Notes: generated from the sequence alone by a model not told the origin. DNA of 64,000 nt from JAAYCI01 sp031549285 (GCA_031549285.1 JAVBPZ010000010.1:1-64000); one strand, 5' to 3'. Counted from the stretch's first letter, positions 17,233 through 26,281 are shown. Translations and numbers: made by a program.

Positions 17233-18459
17233 TTAGGGTGCTTTTTTCAGCACCAGGCAGGCGTTGTGTCCGCCAAAGCCCAGCGAGGTGGACACCGCCA
17301 GGGTGAACGGCCGCTGGGCGGCGGTGCCGGGGGTGTAGTCCAGGTCGCAGTCCGGGTCGGCGTCACGCAGGCCGATGGTGGGCGGCGCAATGCCTTCCTC
17401 CAGCGCCTTTGCGCAGGCCAGGGCTTCCATAGCGCCGGCGGCGCCCAGCATGTGGCCGGTCATGCTTTTGGTGCTGCTGATGGCCACCTCCTGCGCGGCG
17501 GCGCCAAAGGCTTTTTTAAAGCCCAGGGTTTCGGTTTTGTCGTTCAGCTGGGTGCTGGTGCCGTGGGCGTTCACATAGGTGTTCGCGTCCACGGTGGCGC
17601 CCGCTTCGGCCAGGGCGGCGGTGATAGCCGCTGAAATGCCCTCCGCCTCGGGGTCCGGCGCGGTCATATGGTAGGCGTCGGCAGTGTTGCCGTAGCCGGC
17701 AATCTCCGCATAAATATGCGCGCCACGCGCTGCCGCGTGTTCATATTCTTCCAACACCAGAACCACCGCTCCTTCGCCCATGACAAACCCGTCGCGCCGG
17801 GCGTCGAACGGGACACAGGCGGTGGCGGGGTCCGGGTTTTGGGTCAGTGCCATGCAGCCGATGAAACCGGCCACCGCAAACGGGCAGATGGACGCTTCGC
17901 TGCCGCCGGCCAGGATGGCGTCGGCATAACCGTGCTTGATGGCGCGGAATGCTTCGCCGATGGTATGGCTGGAGGTGGCGCAGGCGGTAACCACCGGCAG
18001 GGTGGGGCCTTTTGCGCCGTGGCGGATGGAAACGGTGCCGGCGGCCATGTTGGCAATCATCATGGGAATGAGAAACGGAGACAGGCGGGTTTTACCCTCG
18101 GCAAGCTTGGCCGCTTCGCTGATGGTACTTTGTATACCGCCGATGCCGCTGCCGATGTATACGCCCAGGCGCTGGGCCGGCAAGGTGCCGGCCAGGGCGG
18201 AATCCCGCATTGCTTCCTCTGCCGCGGCCACCGCGTACTGGGTGTACAGGTCGTTTTTGCGCACATCGCCTTTTTCGAACCAGGTAAGCGGGTCGAAGTT
18301 TTTCACCTCGGCGGCCACGCTGACCCGGAAATCTGCAGCATCAAAATGGGTGACGGGCCCAATGCCGCTTTTGCCGGTGCGCAGCGCGGCCCAGGTTTCG
18401 TTCAGATCATTGCCCAGCGGCGTAATGGCGCCGATGCCTGTAATGACAACTCTTCTCAT
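17233..18459 (-). CDS. fabF: 3-oxoacyl-ACP synthase II
   Basis: A 408-residue condensing enzyme that extends acyl-ACP with malonyl-ACP. The catalytic triad is visible: Cys in 'VVTACATSSHTIGEA', His in 'NAHGTSTQLND' and His in 'KSMTGHMLGAAGAME'. AGGAGG precedes ATG 18459 by 5 nt. Length and N-terminus 'MRRVVITGIGAITPLGND' are normal. Confidence 0.97.
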   Translation of the reverse strand: MRRVVITGIGAITPLGNDLNETWAALRTGKSGIGPVTHFDAADFRVSVAAEVKNFDPLTWFEKGDVRKNDLYTQYAVAAAEEAMRDSALAGTLPAQRLGVYIGSGIGGIQSTISEAAKLAEGKTRLSPFLIPMMIANMAAGTVSIRHGAKGPTLPVVTACATSSHTIGEAFRAIKHGYADAILAGGSEASICPFAVAGFIGCMALTQNPDPATACVPFDARRDGFVMGEGAVVLVLEEYEHAAARGAHIYAEIAGYGNTADAYHMTAPDPEAEGISAAITAALAEAGATVDANTYVNAHGTSTQLNDKTETLGFKKAFGAAAQEVAISSTKSMTGHMLGAAGAMEALACAKALEEGIAPPTIGLRDADPDCDLDYTPGTAAQRPFTLAVSTSLGFGGHNACLVLKKAP

Positions 18460-18484
18460 GGTTCCTCCTGTTGGTTCGGTTATG

Positions 18485-19228
18485 CTAAATGCACATGCCG
18501 CCGTCCACGCGAATCACTTCGCCGGTGATGTACGCGGCGGCATCGCTGGCCAAAAAGCAGGCTAGTTCGGCCACTTCGGCCGGGGTTCCCATGCGGCCGG
18601 CCGGGATGCAGGCCAGCGCCTTTTGTTTTACGGGTTCGGACAGGGTGTCGGTCATGTCTGATGCAATGTACCCCGGGGCAATGGCGTTGCAGGTGATGCC
18701 GCGGGAGGCCAGCTCCCGCGCGGTGCTTTTGGTCAGGCCCACCAGGCCCGCCTTTGCGGCGGCGTAGTTCGCCTGGCCGGCATTGCCGCACAGGCCCACC
18801 ACCGACGAAATATTCACAATACGGCCCCGCCGCTTGCGCATGAAGTGCTGGTATAAATGCCGGGTGGTGTTGAACGCGCCCTTCAGGTTTACCCCTACCA
18901 CTGCGTCGAAGTCTTCCTCGCTCATGGAAAGCAGCAGGTTGTCGCGCACGATGCCCGCGTTGTTCACCAGGATATCCACCCCGCCAAACTCTTCCAGCAC
19001 GGCGGCGACCGTGGCGGCGGTGGCGGCGAAATCCGCCACGTCGCAGCGGTAGGCTTTGGCTTTCACGCCAAGGCTTTGCACAGTGGCCATTGTCTCGTTT
19101 GCGGCGGCATCGTTGCCCGCGTAGATGAGCGCGACGTTTGCCCCGGCCGCAGCGAATTTTTCAGCAATGGCGCGGCCGATACCGCGCGAGGCGCCGGTAA
19201 TAAGTGCGGTTTTGTTCTGTAAATCCAT
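18485..19228 (-). CDS. fabG: 3-oxoacyl-ACP reductase
   Basis: A 247-residue short-chain dehydrogenase. The Rossmann motif is 'TGASRGIGRAIAEKF', followed by NNAG ('ILVNNAGIVRDN'), the catalytic Ser in 'NISSVVGLCGNAGQ' and Tyr/Lys in 'YAAAKAG'. The start is ATG 19228 (MDLQNKTAL) after CAGGAG; the extension to 19369 lacks homology and is discarded. It sits 25 bp upstream of fabF in the same operon. Confidence 0.96.
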   Translation of the reverse strand: MDLQNKTALITGASRGIGRAIAEKFAAAGANVALIYAGNDAAANETMATVQSLGVKAKAYRCDVADFAATAATVAAVLEEFGGVDILVNNAGIVRDNLLLSMSEEDFDAVVGVNLKGAFNTTRHLYQHFMRKRRGRIVNISSVVGLCGNAGQANYAAAKAGLVGLTKSTARELASRGITCNAIAPGYIASDMTDTLSEPVKQKALACIPAGRMGTPAEVAELACFLASDAAAYITGEVIRVDGGMCI

Positions 19229-19429
19229 AGAAAATTGCTCCTGTTTTTGCGCTGTTTGGGGGCGGGAATTTTTGCCCCCGAACAGTTCATTTTGTGGGAT
19301 ATGTTTTTGTTGACACGCTTTTGTCAACTGGGGGAAAGGTAGGTGCGCTGCGGCGTCCGGGTGATTCATCCATAGGGGCCGGTGGCGGCGCGCACCAGGG
19401 GGGCCGTAAAAAGCAGTAGGAACCGATCC

Positions 19430-20347
19430 CTATTTCCCTTCCAGCGCGGCAACCGTGCCCGCCAGGCTGTCGGCGTCCTGCACGTTGTACACGTGCGCGT
19501 CCGGCAGTATGCGTCGTACAAAGGCCGACAGCGTCTTGCCGGGGCCGACCTCGATGAAAGTATCGTATCCGTCCGCGCCCATGTTGCGGACGGTTTCGCT
19601 CCAGCGTACCGGGTGGGTCATCTGCGCGGCCAGGGTGCCAGCCAGGGGCTCGGCATAAGGTTTCGCGGTCAGGTTGGCATACACCGGCAGGGATGGCAAG
19701 GACATATCGCTGTTTGCCAGCGCCTCGGTGAACGGGGGCACAGCGCTGTCCATGTACGGGGAATGGAACGCCCCGCTCACCGGCAGCGGCCGCGCCAGGC
19801 CCCCGGCATCCTTCACGGCGGCGCAGAAAGCGGGCAGTTCGTCGGCATTGCCGGCGACGACCAGCTGGCCGGGACAGTTGTAGTTTACGGGGTAAATTTC
19901 TGTAAAATTGCGGCAGAGGGCTTCCACGGTGTCATCCGGCAGCTTCAGCACCGCCGCCATGGCGCCGGGCTTTGCGGCAGCGGCCTGCTGCATGCACGAC
20001 GCGCGCGCGCAGACCAGGCGGAACCCAGCCTGTGGCGAAAACGCCCCCGCAAAGGTCAGCGCCGCTACCTCGCCCAGGGAAAAACCAGCCACGCCATCCG
20101 GCAGAATGCCTTCCGACGCCAGCTGCCGGGCCGCGGCCAGGTCCACGGTATATACGCAGGGCTGGGTGACGCTGGTTTCGGCCAGGCGCGCCGGTGTGGC
20201 GGAAAAGCAATCCGCCTGGGTGCCGGGGTGCAGTTCCTCCGCCAGGGTAAAAACCGCAGCGGCTGCGCCGCCCAGAGCGTACAGGTCTTGCCCCATGCCG
20301 GGCTGCTGTGCGCCCTGGCCTGCAAACAAAAATGCTAGCTTACCCAT
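19430..20347 (-). CDS. fabD: Malonyl-CoA:ACP transacylase
   Basis: A 305-residue enzyme that loads malonyl onto ACP. The start 'MGKLAFLFAGQGAQQPGMG' at 20347 overlaps the end of fabK by 13 bp; the much longer frame reaching 20683 reads through fabK in another frame and is rejected. The nucleophilic Ser lies in 'VAGFSLGEVAAL', and His in 'SGAFHSPYM'. 'ANLTAKPY' and 'EVGPGKTLSAFVRR' are also family motifs. Confidence 0.96.
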   Translation of the reverse strand: MGKLAFLFAGQGAQQPGMGQDLYALGGAAAAVFTLAEELHPGTQADCFSATPARLAETSVTQPCVYTVDLAAARQLASEGILPDGVAGFSLGEVAALTFAGAFSPQAGFRLVCARASCMQQAAAAKPGAMAAVLKLPDDTVEALCRNFTEIYPVNYNCPGQLVVAGNADELPAFCAAVKDAGGLARPLPVSGAFHSPYMDSAVPPFTEALANSDMSLPSLPVYANLTAKPYAEPLAGTLAAQMTHPVRWSETVRNMGADGYDTFIEVGPGKTLSAFVRRILPDAHVYNVQDADSLAGTVAALEGK

Positions 20348-21282
20348 TTTGCCGCTCCGTTCAGCGCAGTCTCGGCCTCGGCACAAACTTCCTGGATGAT
20401 TTCCGCCGCCGGTTGCTCGCGGGTGATCATGCCGGCAATCTGCCCGGCCAAAAAGCTGCCGGTTTTTTCGTCGCCTTCGCGGGCGGCGCGGTACAGCGAG
20501 CCACCGCCGAGCGCTTCCAGTTCCTCGTCGGAAATGCTGCTGTCGTATTCTTTTTTCAGGTATTCCCGCGCGAAAGCATTTTTGATGCTGCGCACCGGGT
20601 GCCCCAGCCGGCGGCCGGTGGCCATGGTGTCTATATCGCGCGCTTTCAGCACTTTTTGCTTGTAGTTGGGGTGAACGGAGCATTCCTCCGCCACCAAAAA
20701 GCGGGTGCCCATCTGCACGCCGCAGGCGCCCAGCAGGAAGGCCGCCGCCATCCCGCGCCCGTCGGCAATGCCGCCGGCGGCCACCACCGGGATATCCACG
20801 GCGTCCGCCACCTGCGGTACCAGGACCATGGTGGTGTTTTCGCCAATATGCCCGCCGCTTTCACATCCCTCGGCAATCACCGCGGTGGCGCCGCTGCGCT
20901 GCATCATGCGGGCCAGGCCGGTGCTGGCCACCACCGGCAGTACCTTTATGCCGGCGGAAAGCCACGCGGCCATGTACTTGCCGGGGTTTCCCGCGCCGGT
21001 GGTTACCACCGGGACACCTTCCTCTATAACCACCCGTGCTACCTCGTCGGCAAACGGGCTCATCAGCATGATATTCACGCCAAAGGGTTTCGCGGTCATT
21101 TCTTTTGCTTTGCGTATTTCGGCACGCAGCCAGGCGGCGTCCGCGTTCATGGCGGAAATAAGGCCCAGGCCACCGCCGTTACTGACCGCTGCCGCCAGGG
21201 ATGCGTCGGCAATCCAGGCCATGCCGCCCTGGATGACGGGGTATTCAATAGAAAGCATGTCGCACAATGGGGTTTTCAGCAC
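20335..21282 (-). CDS. fabK: Enoyl-ACP reductase II, FMN-dependent
   Basis: A 315-residue TIM-barrel flavoprotein of the FabK/nitronate monooxygenase group: 'YPVIQGGMAWIADASLAAAV', 'EGCESGGHIG' and 'VVAAGGIADGRGMAAAFLLG' (phosphate-binding). The start is GTG 21282 after AAAGAGGGA. FabK in place of FabI is typical of streptococci and many Clostridia and confers triclosan insensitivity on the pathway. It is sandwiched between acpP and fabD. Confidence 0.95.
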   Translation of the reverse strand: MLKTPLCDMLSIEYPVIQGGMAWIADASLAAAVSNGGGLGLISAMNADAAWLRAEIRKAKEMTAKPFGVNIMLMSPFADEVARVVIEEGVPVVTTGAGNPGKYMAAWLSAGIKVLPVVASTGLARMMQRSGATAVIAEGCESGGHIGENTTMVLVPQVADAVDIPVVAAGGIADGRGMAAAFLLGACGVQMGTRFLVAEECSVHPNYKQKVLKARDIDTMATGRRLGHPVRSIKNAFAREYLKKEYDSSISDEELEALGGGSLYRAAREGDEKTGSFLAGQIAGMITREQPAAEIIQEVCAEAETALNGAAKWVS

Positions 21283-21398
21283 GGTAGTTCCCTCTTTCCT
21301 TGGGTCGGTTTCGATAGTGTTTTCAGCAGAAAGCGCGCCGCTGCCGGAAACTGTAAGAACACTTTTCCGGCACGATTGGCGGGCGGTAAAACCAACAG

Positions 21399-21614
21399 TT
21401 ACGCCTCTACCAGCACGACCAAATCGCCGATGGTTTTCAGGTTTTCGCTGACCTCTACGGTTTTGCCAAAGGTATCTTCACAGGTCATTGCCATGTCCAC
21501 CAGGTCCAGGCTGTCCAGTTCCAGTTCCTCAAAGCTGGTGGCGGTGGTCAGGCTGCCGGGCTCGATATCTTTGTACTCGCTGATGATTTTCTCCAGTTGT
21601 TCCATGGTAGTCAT
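21399..21614 (-). CDS. acpP: Acyl carrier protein
   Basis: A 71-residue acidic helical protein with the phosphopantetheine-attachment motif 'LELDSLDLVDMAM'. ATG 21614 follows AGGAGA by 8 nt; the frame upstream to 21650 lacks a site. Being in the fab operon marks it as the fatty-acid ACP rather than a specialised carrier. Confidence 0.95.
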   Translation of the reverse strand: MTTMEQLEKIISEYKDIEPGSLTTATSFEELELDSLDLVDMAMTCEDTFGKTVEVSENLKTIGDLVVLVEA

Positions 21615-21814
21615 AGTTGCAGTCTCCTCTTGTTTTGTTTTATGGTACATATTATTTTTGATACCGGAACGGTTTCACGCGGTGCATTCCGGTGAAATAT
21701 CCCGTGGGTCAATGTAGGGAATGCTATGCGGCGGTTGCGGGAAGGCATGCGGCAGGAATGGCGCGCGGGGTGCCTTCCGGTATGGCGCCAGGCAAAAGTT
21801 TCGCAAAGTTATCC

Positions 21815-22783
21815 TCAGCCGGCGGGGTTTTGTGGCCAGCGCAGCAGGGCGGTGCCGGTGGTGAAGCCACCACCGAACGCGCTAAGCAGCAGCGTATCGC
21901 CCGGGCGCACCCGGCCAGTGCGCACCAGGCTGTCCAGCAGCACCGGTATGCTGGCGGCGGACAGGTTGCCCACCTCGTCTATGTTGATGGCATAGCGTTC
22001 TTCCGGGATAGAAAGGCGCTTGCGCGCGGCGTCTATGATGCGCAGGTTCGCCTGGTGCAGCAGCACATGGTCCACATCCTGCGGGGAAAGGCCGGTTTCT
22101 TCCAGCGCGCGTTCCAGCCCGGTAAAGATGGCATTCACCGCAAACTTATACACTTCGTTGCCGTCCATGCGGATGTATGGCGCGTCGGTGTCCGCGTGTC
22201 CCGGCAGGTTTCCCGCCGGAAAGCATGCGTGCAGCGGCTCGTGGCAGCCCTGCGCCGTCAGCTGCAGGTGCAGCAGGTCGTCCCCGGGGGCCAGAACTAC
22301 CGCGCCGGCGCCGTCGCCAAACAGTACGGCGGTAGAGCGGTCGGTCCAGTCGGTCACGCGGGAAAGGCCCTCGGCCGCCACCACCAGGATGTTCCGCACG
22401 CTGTCCCGCGCCAGCAGGGCGGCTGCCACATCCAGCGTGTACAGGAACCCGGAACAGGCGGCGTTCAGGTCCAGTGCGGGGCACCCGGCACCTATTTCTT
22501 TTTGTACCATGCAGGCAAGGCTGGGGGTAATGAAGTCCCCGCCCAGGGTGGGGCACAGGATATAGTCCAGTTCCTGCGGTGCCACGCCGGCGGCCTGCAG
22601 CGCGTTTTGCGCGGCGGCCACCGCCAGGTCGGTCACCGTCTCGTCGGTCATCAGGTGGCGGCGCTGAATGCCGGTGCGGGTGCGAATCCATTCATCGCTG
22701 GTTTCGAAAAAGGCGCACAGGTCGTCGTTTGTTTTTACGTGTGCCGGCAGCGCGCTGCCGGTGCCAAGGATCGAAAGGCTCAT
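21815..22783 (-). CDS. fabH: 3-oxoacyl-ACP synthase III, chain initiation
   Basis: A 322-residue condensing enzyme starting synthesis from acyl-CoA and malonyl-ACP. The triad is Cys in 'LDLNAACSGFLYT', His in 'LLHQANLRIIDA' and Asn in 'EVGNLSAASIP'. AAGGAG lies 6 nt before ATG 22783. It is the first gene after fabT and has its own -10 and MarR-type box at 22808-22826. Confidence 0.97.
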   Translation of the reverse strand: MSLSILGTGSALPAHVKTNDDLCAFFETSDEWIRTRTGIQRRHLMTDETVTDLAVAAAQNALQAAGVAPQELDYILCPTLGGDFITPSLACMVQKEIGAGCPALDLNAACSGFLYTLDVAAALLARDSVRNILVVAAEGLSRVTDWTDRSTAVLFGDGAGAVVLAPGDDLLHLQLTAQGCHEPLHACFPAGNLPGHADTDAPYIRMDGNEVYKFAVNAIFTGLERALEETGLSPQDVDHVLLHQANLRIIDAARKRLSIPEERYAINIDEVGNLSAASIPVLLDSLVRTGRVRPGDTLLLSAFGGGFTTGTALLRWPQNPAG

Positions 22784-22807
22784 ATACGCTCCTTACAGAA
22801 GTGAAAT

Positions 22808-22826
22808 TTTAATATGTTAAATTATG
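22808..22826 (-). promoter_or_regulatory. fabH -10 element with FabT-like operator
   Basis: On the minus strand, CATAAT (22821-22826) is immediately followed by TTTAACATATTAAA (22808-22821). The fabT promoter has the same arrangement, CATAAT then TTTAATTTGTTAAA. The hexamer 17 bp upstream (AGTTCT) is a poor -35. Confidence 0.6.
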
Positions 22827-22937
22827 ACTTATATTCGATGCCGAGAACTGCCTAAGTAAGCGATGATTAAAAGGCGGTGCGGGCTGGGGGTGCAGGTTTG
22901 ACCGAGGGTGCACCGCAAAACCGCAGGCAAGAATTGG

Positions 22938-23029
22938 TTTATTGTCCGACGAAGCGAGCGCCACGCGAATGCTTGGATTCTCATGGCCGAGTGAGGAGGG
23001 CGACAACGGGTATAATACCCGTTATTGTC
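22938..23029. repeat. Dispersed intergenic repeat, copy 2
   Basis: The first 76 nt match 8481-8556 at 74 of 76 positions. The copy ends in a compact hairpin, GACAACGGGTAT with AATACCCGTTATTGTC. Confidence 0.85.
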
Positions 23030-23159
23030 GAGGATTTTGCGGTGTGCCATTTGGGCAAAGATGTGCCGCCAGAACGTGCCGGGCTTTAATCAGCGGGTAC
23101 CTAAAGGGCCGTTTTGTGCAAGCAGGCAGCGGGTGCCGCCCGGAAAAGGCCGGTGTGTC

Positions 23160-23636
23160 TTATTGCGGCGTGTTTTCGTATTTTTGGATATTGCGGTTCA
23201 AAAAATCGTTCAGCTTTGCTACGCCTTTCAGCAGTACGGTCTCTTCTTCGCTGGTTAGCTCCTGCCGCAGGGAGCGTGCCATGGTACGGTGAAAATAGCG
23301 GTGGGCGTGCTCTGCGCGTTCACCCAGGCGGGTCAGCCGTACCCGTACCACCCGGCCGTCATCGGAGCACTTTTCTTTCACTACGTACCCTTTGTGCAGC
23401 AGCTTGTTCACCGTGGAGGTGACCGACGGCAGGCTGATGTCCAGATACTCCGATAAATCGCTGATGGTGGGGTCTTCCTCGGCGGCGGTTTCAGCCACTG
23501 CCTCCAGCATGTGTATCTCGCTGATGGTAAGCGGCAGGTTGTGGCTGTTTTTCAGCATCGCCTCTTCCAGCTTTTCCAGCGAACGGTACACCTTCATTAA
23601 AAGGTCGTTCAGGTCGGTATCAAATGAAGTTGGCAT
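23160..23636 (-). CDS. fabT: MarR-family regulator of fatty-acid synthesis (FabT-like)
   Basis: A 158-residue winged-helix protein. The HTH 'PTISDLSEYLDISLPSVTST' is followed by the wing 'KEKCSDDGRVVRVRLT'. GAGGAACACT precedes ATG 23636. It occupies the position of fabT at the head of pneumococcal fab operons, where the protein represses the operon when bound to acyl-ACP. A strong promoter with an overlapping palindrome (23730-23771) points to autoregulation. The ligand is inferred from the family. Confidence 0.85.
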   Translation of the reverse strand: MPTSFDTDLNDLLMKVYRSLEKLEEAMLKNSHNLPLTISEIHMLEAVAETAAEEDPTISDLSEYLDISLPSVTSTVNKLLHKGYVVKEKCSDDGRVVRVRLTRLGERAEHAHRYFHRTMARSLRQELTSEEETVLLKGVAKLNDFLNRNIQKYENTPQ

Positions 23637-23965
23637 AGTGTTCCTCTTTTCAGGTGGTGGGTCCGGTGATGGTCGTTGGCGGAGCGGTTTAGCGCAGGCT
23701 CCGCCAGGCAGCAGACAGTGGTTATTTAGTTTAACAAATTAAATTATGAAAAGAGGAAGCGGATTTGTCAACTGCTTTTGCGGTATGTAGTTGCAGCCCG
23801 GGTTCATATAGCAGGGGCGGTTGCCCTATTCAGGCGGGTTTTGTGCGGGGTTCCCGGCGTTGTGCCCGTTCGTGTATTCGATAGCAACCCCGGATGCCGC
23901 AGTGGCTTTACTGCGCCGGGCAATCTCCTCCGCAATACCGGTTGGCTTTTTACCGGCCCGCGGGC
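23637..23965. other. 329-bp gap between fabT and the acyl-CoA synthetase
   Basis: It contains the fabT promoter and operator (23730-23771). The rest shows no gene and no convincing terminator. Confidence 0.5.
23730..23771 (-). promoter_or_regulatory. fabT promoter with autoregulatory MarR box
   Basis: Minus strand: TTGACA (23766-23771), 17-bp spacer, CATAAT (23743-23748), then the imperfect palindrome TTTAATTTGTTAAA (23730-23743) over the start region. The box shares 16 of 20 positions with that at fabH. Confidence 0.75.
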
Positions 23966-25696
23966 TTACCCTTTCGCCGCCAGCTTGCGCTTGGAGGTGA
24001 GCGAGGGTTTACCCGGCTGTTTTGCGGTATCCTTTTTGGGCAGGGCTGCGGTGTCCTGTGCGCCTTCGCGGATGAGCACCCGCTGGATTTTTCCGGAGAT
24101 GGTTTTGGGCAGTTCAGAGACGAACTCCACCACACGGGGGTATTTATACGGCGCGGTGTTTGTTTTCACAAAAGCTTGCAGTTCTTTTTTCAGCTCCTCC
24201 GATGCGGTGTACCCCTTTGCCAGGATGATACTGGCTTTCACCGCTTGCCCGCGGATGGGATCTGGCGTGCCGGTGACGGCGCATTCCAGTACCGCGGGAT
24301 GTTCCATCAGAACGCTTTCCACCTCGAACGGCCCTATGCGGTAGCCGGAAGCCTTGATGACGTCGTCCGCGCGGCCGATGAACCACAGGTAGCCGTCGGT
24401 GTCGCGCTGCGCCTTGTCGCCGGTATGGTATACTTCGCTGCGGAACGCGCCCGCAGTAAGCGGGGCGTCGCGGTAATACCCCTGGAACACGCCCAGCTTT
24501 TCGCCCGGCGCGGTACGGATGCATATTTCGCCTTCCTGGCCGGGGGCCACTTCATTGCCGGCGTCGTCCAGCAGCAGCATTTCATAGGCGGGGCTGGCAA
24601 TGCCCAGCGCGCCCGGGCGCGGCTGCATGTAGGGCGTGGTAATGACCATGGGGGCCATTTCTGTTTGGCCATATGCCTCATAAATGGAAAGGCCGGTCTG
24701 TTTTTTAAACTGGGTGAATACCTCGGCGTTCAGCGGCTCGCCTGCGGTGGTCACATGCTCCAGCGCGTGCAGGTCGTAGGCGCTCAGGTCTTCTTTTATT
24801 AGGAAGCGGTACACGGTGGGCGGCGCGCAGAACGAGGTGACCCGGTGGCGGCTGATGACATTCAGCATATCGCAGGCGGAAAACCGCTCGTGGTCATACA
24901 CAAAAACCGCGGCCTCGCACAGCCACTGGCCAAAGATTTTACCCCAGGCAGCCTTCGCCCAGCCGGTGTCCGCCACCGTGAGGTGCAGGCTGCCGGGATG
25001 CAGCTGCTGCCAAAACCGCGCGGTGGTAATGTGCGCCAGCGGATAGGCAAAATTGTGCGCCACCATCTTGGGCATGCCGGTGGTGCCGGAGGTAAAATAC
25101 AGCATCATCAAATCATTGTTGTGGGTAACACGCAGCGGTGCGGGGCCGGCCTGGTGGGCGGCCAGGCCCTCGTCAAAACGAAGCCATCCCGCCCGTGCGC
25201 CGCCCAGCTTGATGCGGCAGCGCACGGTGGGGGAGTGCGGGATGGAGGCATCCACGGCGGCGAGCAACGGCTCGTCCCCGGTGGTTATGATGGCCACGGT
25301 AGAGGCGGCGTTGTTCCGGTAAATGATGTCTTTTTCAGTGAGCAGGTGGGTGGCGGGAATGGCCACCGCGCCCAGCTTCATAAGGCCCAGCAGCGCAAAC
25401 CAAAACTGCGCCCGGCGTTTCAGCATTAGCATGACAGCGTCGCCGGGACGAATGCCGGCAGCGGCAAAAAACCGCGCGGCGGCGTCCGACAGCGCCGACA
25501 GCTGTGAAAAGGTATAGGTTGCTTCCTCCCCTTTGTCGTTGCACCAAACCAGGGCGGGCTTGTCCGGGGAAAGGCAGGCCAGCTCGTCCACACAGTCGAA
25601 GGCAAAGTTATAGTTTTCCGGTACCGTGATGTTGTAGTTTTGCATGAAATCGTCCTGGTCCTGGAAACTGGCCCGGGCATAACGTTCCATTAACAT
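23966..25696 (-). CDS. AMP-forming acyl-CoA synthetase (acetyl/medium-chain type)
   Basis: A 576-residue ANL-superfamily ligase that activates a carboxylic acid to acyl-AMP and then acyl-CoA. ATG 25696 lies 7 nt after GGGAGG; the extension to 25816 is rejected. Motifs are the P-loop 'LYFTSGTTGMPKMVAHN', 'YEAYGQTEMAP', 'YHTGDKAQRDTDGYLWFIGR' and the C-terminal Lys motif 'PKTISGKIQR'. The subfamily resembles acetyl-CoA or medium-chain acyl-CoA synthetases; the chain length accepted is unknown. The last ~25 residues are a Lys/Pro-rich tail beyond the usual end. A promoter with a MarR-type box suggests control with the fab operon, perhaps to salvage exogenous fatty acids. Confidence 0.9.
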   Translation of the reverse strand: MLMERYARASFQDQDDFMQNYNITVPENYNFAFDCVDELACLSPDKPALVWCNDKGEEATYTFSQLSALSDAAARFFAAAGIRPGDAVMLMLKRRAQFWFALLGLMKLGAVAIPATHLLTEKDIIYRNNAASTVAIITTGDEPLLAAVDASIPHSPTVRCRIKLGGARAGWLRFDEGLAAHQAGPAPLRVTHNNDLMMLYFTSGTTGMPKMVAHNFAYPLAHITTARFWQQLHPGSLHLTVADTGWAKAAWGKIFGQWLCEAAVFVYDHERFSACDMLNVISRHRVTSFCAPPTVYRFLIKEDLSAYDLHALEHVTTAGEPLNAEVFTQFKKQTGLSIYEAYGQTEMAPMVITTPYMQPRPGALGIASPAYEMLLLDDAGNEVAPGQEGEICIRTAPGEKLGVFQGYYRDAPLTAGAFRSEVYHTGDKAQRDTDGYLWFIGRADDVIKASGYRIGPFEVESVLMEHPAVLECAVTGTPDPIRGQAVKASIILAKGYTASEELKKELQAFVKTNTAPYKYPRVVEFVSELPKTISGKIQRVLIREGAQDTAALPKKDTAKQPGKPSLTSKRKLAAKG

Positions 25697-25951
25697 AATG
25701 ATGCCTCCCGTGTGAAAAGATGTGGGAGCAAATGCAGAAAATATACGGTGTATAGGCGCCGACAAAACGGGTGCAGGGCGAGGCGCGAAAATGCCGAACT
25801 CCTTGGTGGAATGCAAGTTTTCGGAACACAGCTATGCGCCTGTTTTGCCAAGAATATGCAGCGTATGTTTTTGGAATTTGCTCAAGGCAGGCTGGCCAGA
25901 CGGCGCGGTCTGCGGTGATAGGCGAGTGAGAATGGGTGAAAGATAATTAAT

Positions 25952-26011
25952 TAGTTAGACTAACTATTTAATTTCTGCTGGAATTGTATCATATCCCGCC
26001 GCGAGTTTCAA
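25952..26011 (-). promoter_or_regulatory. Acyl-CoA synthetase promoter with perfect palindromic operator
   Basis: Minus strand: TTGAAA (26006-26011), 17-bp spacer, TACAAT (25983-25988). The palindrome TAGTTAGTCTAACTA (25952-25966; perfect apart from the central base) lies just downstream. The half-sites resemble those of the fabT box. Confidence 0.75.
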
Positions 26012-26104
26012 CTGCTTTTTTGGGGTGGGGTGCTTTATGCGCAAAGTTTTCCGGGTAATTGCGCATAGTGATGCCGTTTTATTAGGCGGGGTGGCGAAAA
26101 AATT

Positions 26105-26133
26105 TTGACCGACAGGGCATTCTGGAGTATACT
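26105..26133 (+). promoter_or_regulatory. Promoter of the membrane-protein gene
   Basis: TTGACC (26105-26110), 17-bp spacer, TATACT (26128-26133). The transcript would start near 26140, leaving a leader of about 200 nt. Confidence 0.7.
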
Positions 26134-26189
26134 ATTAGGGTGTAAGCAGGGCGGCAATGTATGAAGTAACGGTTTGCCCGTTCCCGTAC

Positions 26190-26281
26190 CCTTAGCCATT
26201 GGGTAAGTGAACCCCATACGGTTCTTTGCGCCGCGGTGCGCGCCCCTGCAGCGTACGCAATCCGGCGCCGCAATGGCTAGG
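26190..26281 (+). promoter_or_regulatory. Candidate structured 5' leader
   Basis: CCTTAGCCATTG (26190-26201) can pair with CAATGGCTAGG (26271-26281), enclosing a GC-rich segment with smaller stems. It does not match a riboswitch class that I recognise. Confidence 0.35.

Larger units (their letters stand above)
22784..23159. other. 376-bp gap between fabH and fabT
   Basis: It holds the fabH promoter/operator (22808-22826), the second copy of the dispersed repeat (22938-23029) and the 17-mer AATCAGCGGGTACCTAA at 23088-23104, which is also present at 17213-17229. No gene is visible; open frames here are artefacts of the repeat. Confidence 0.6.

Noticed and set aside
20348..20683. N-terminal extension of fabD by 112 codons
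   Set aside because: It reads fabK in another frame with Arg/His-rich nonsense; family alignment begins at 20347.
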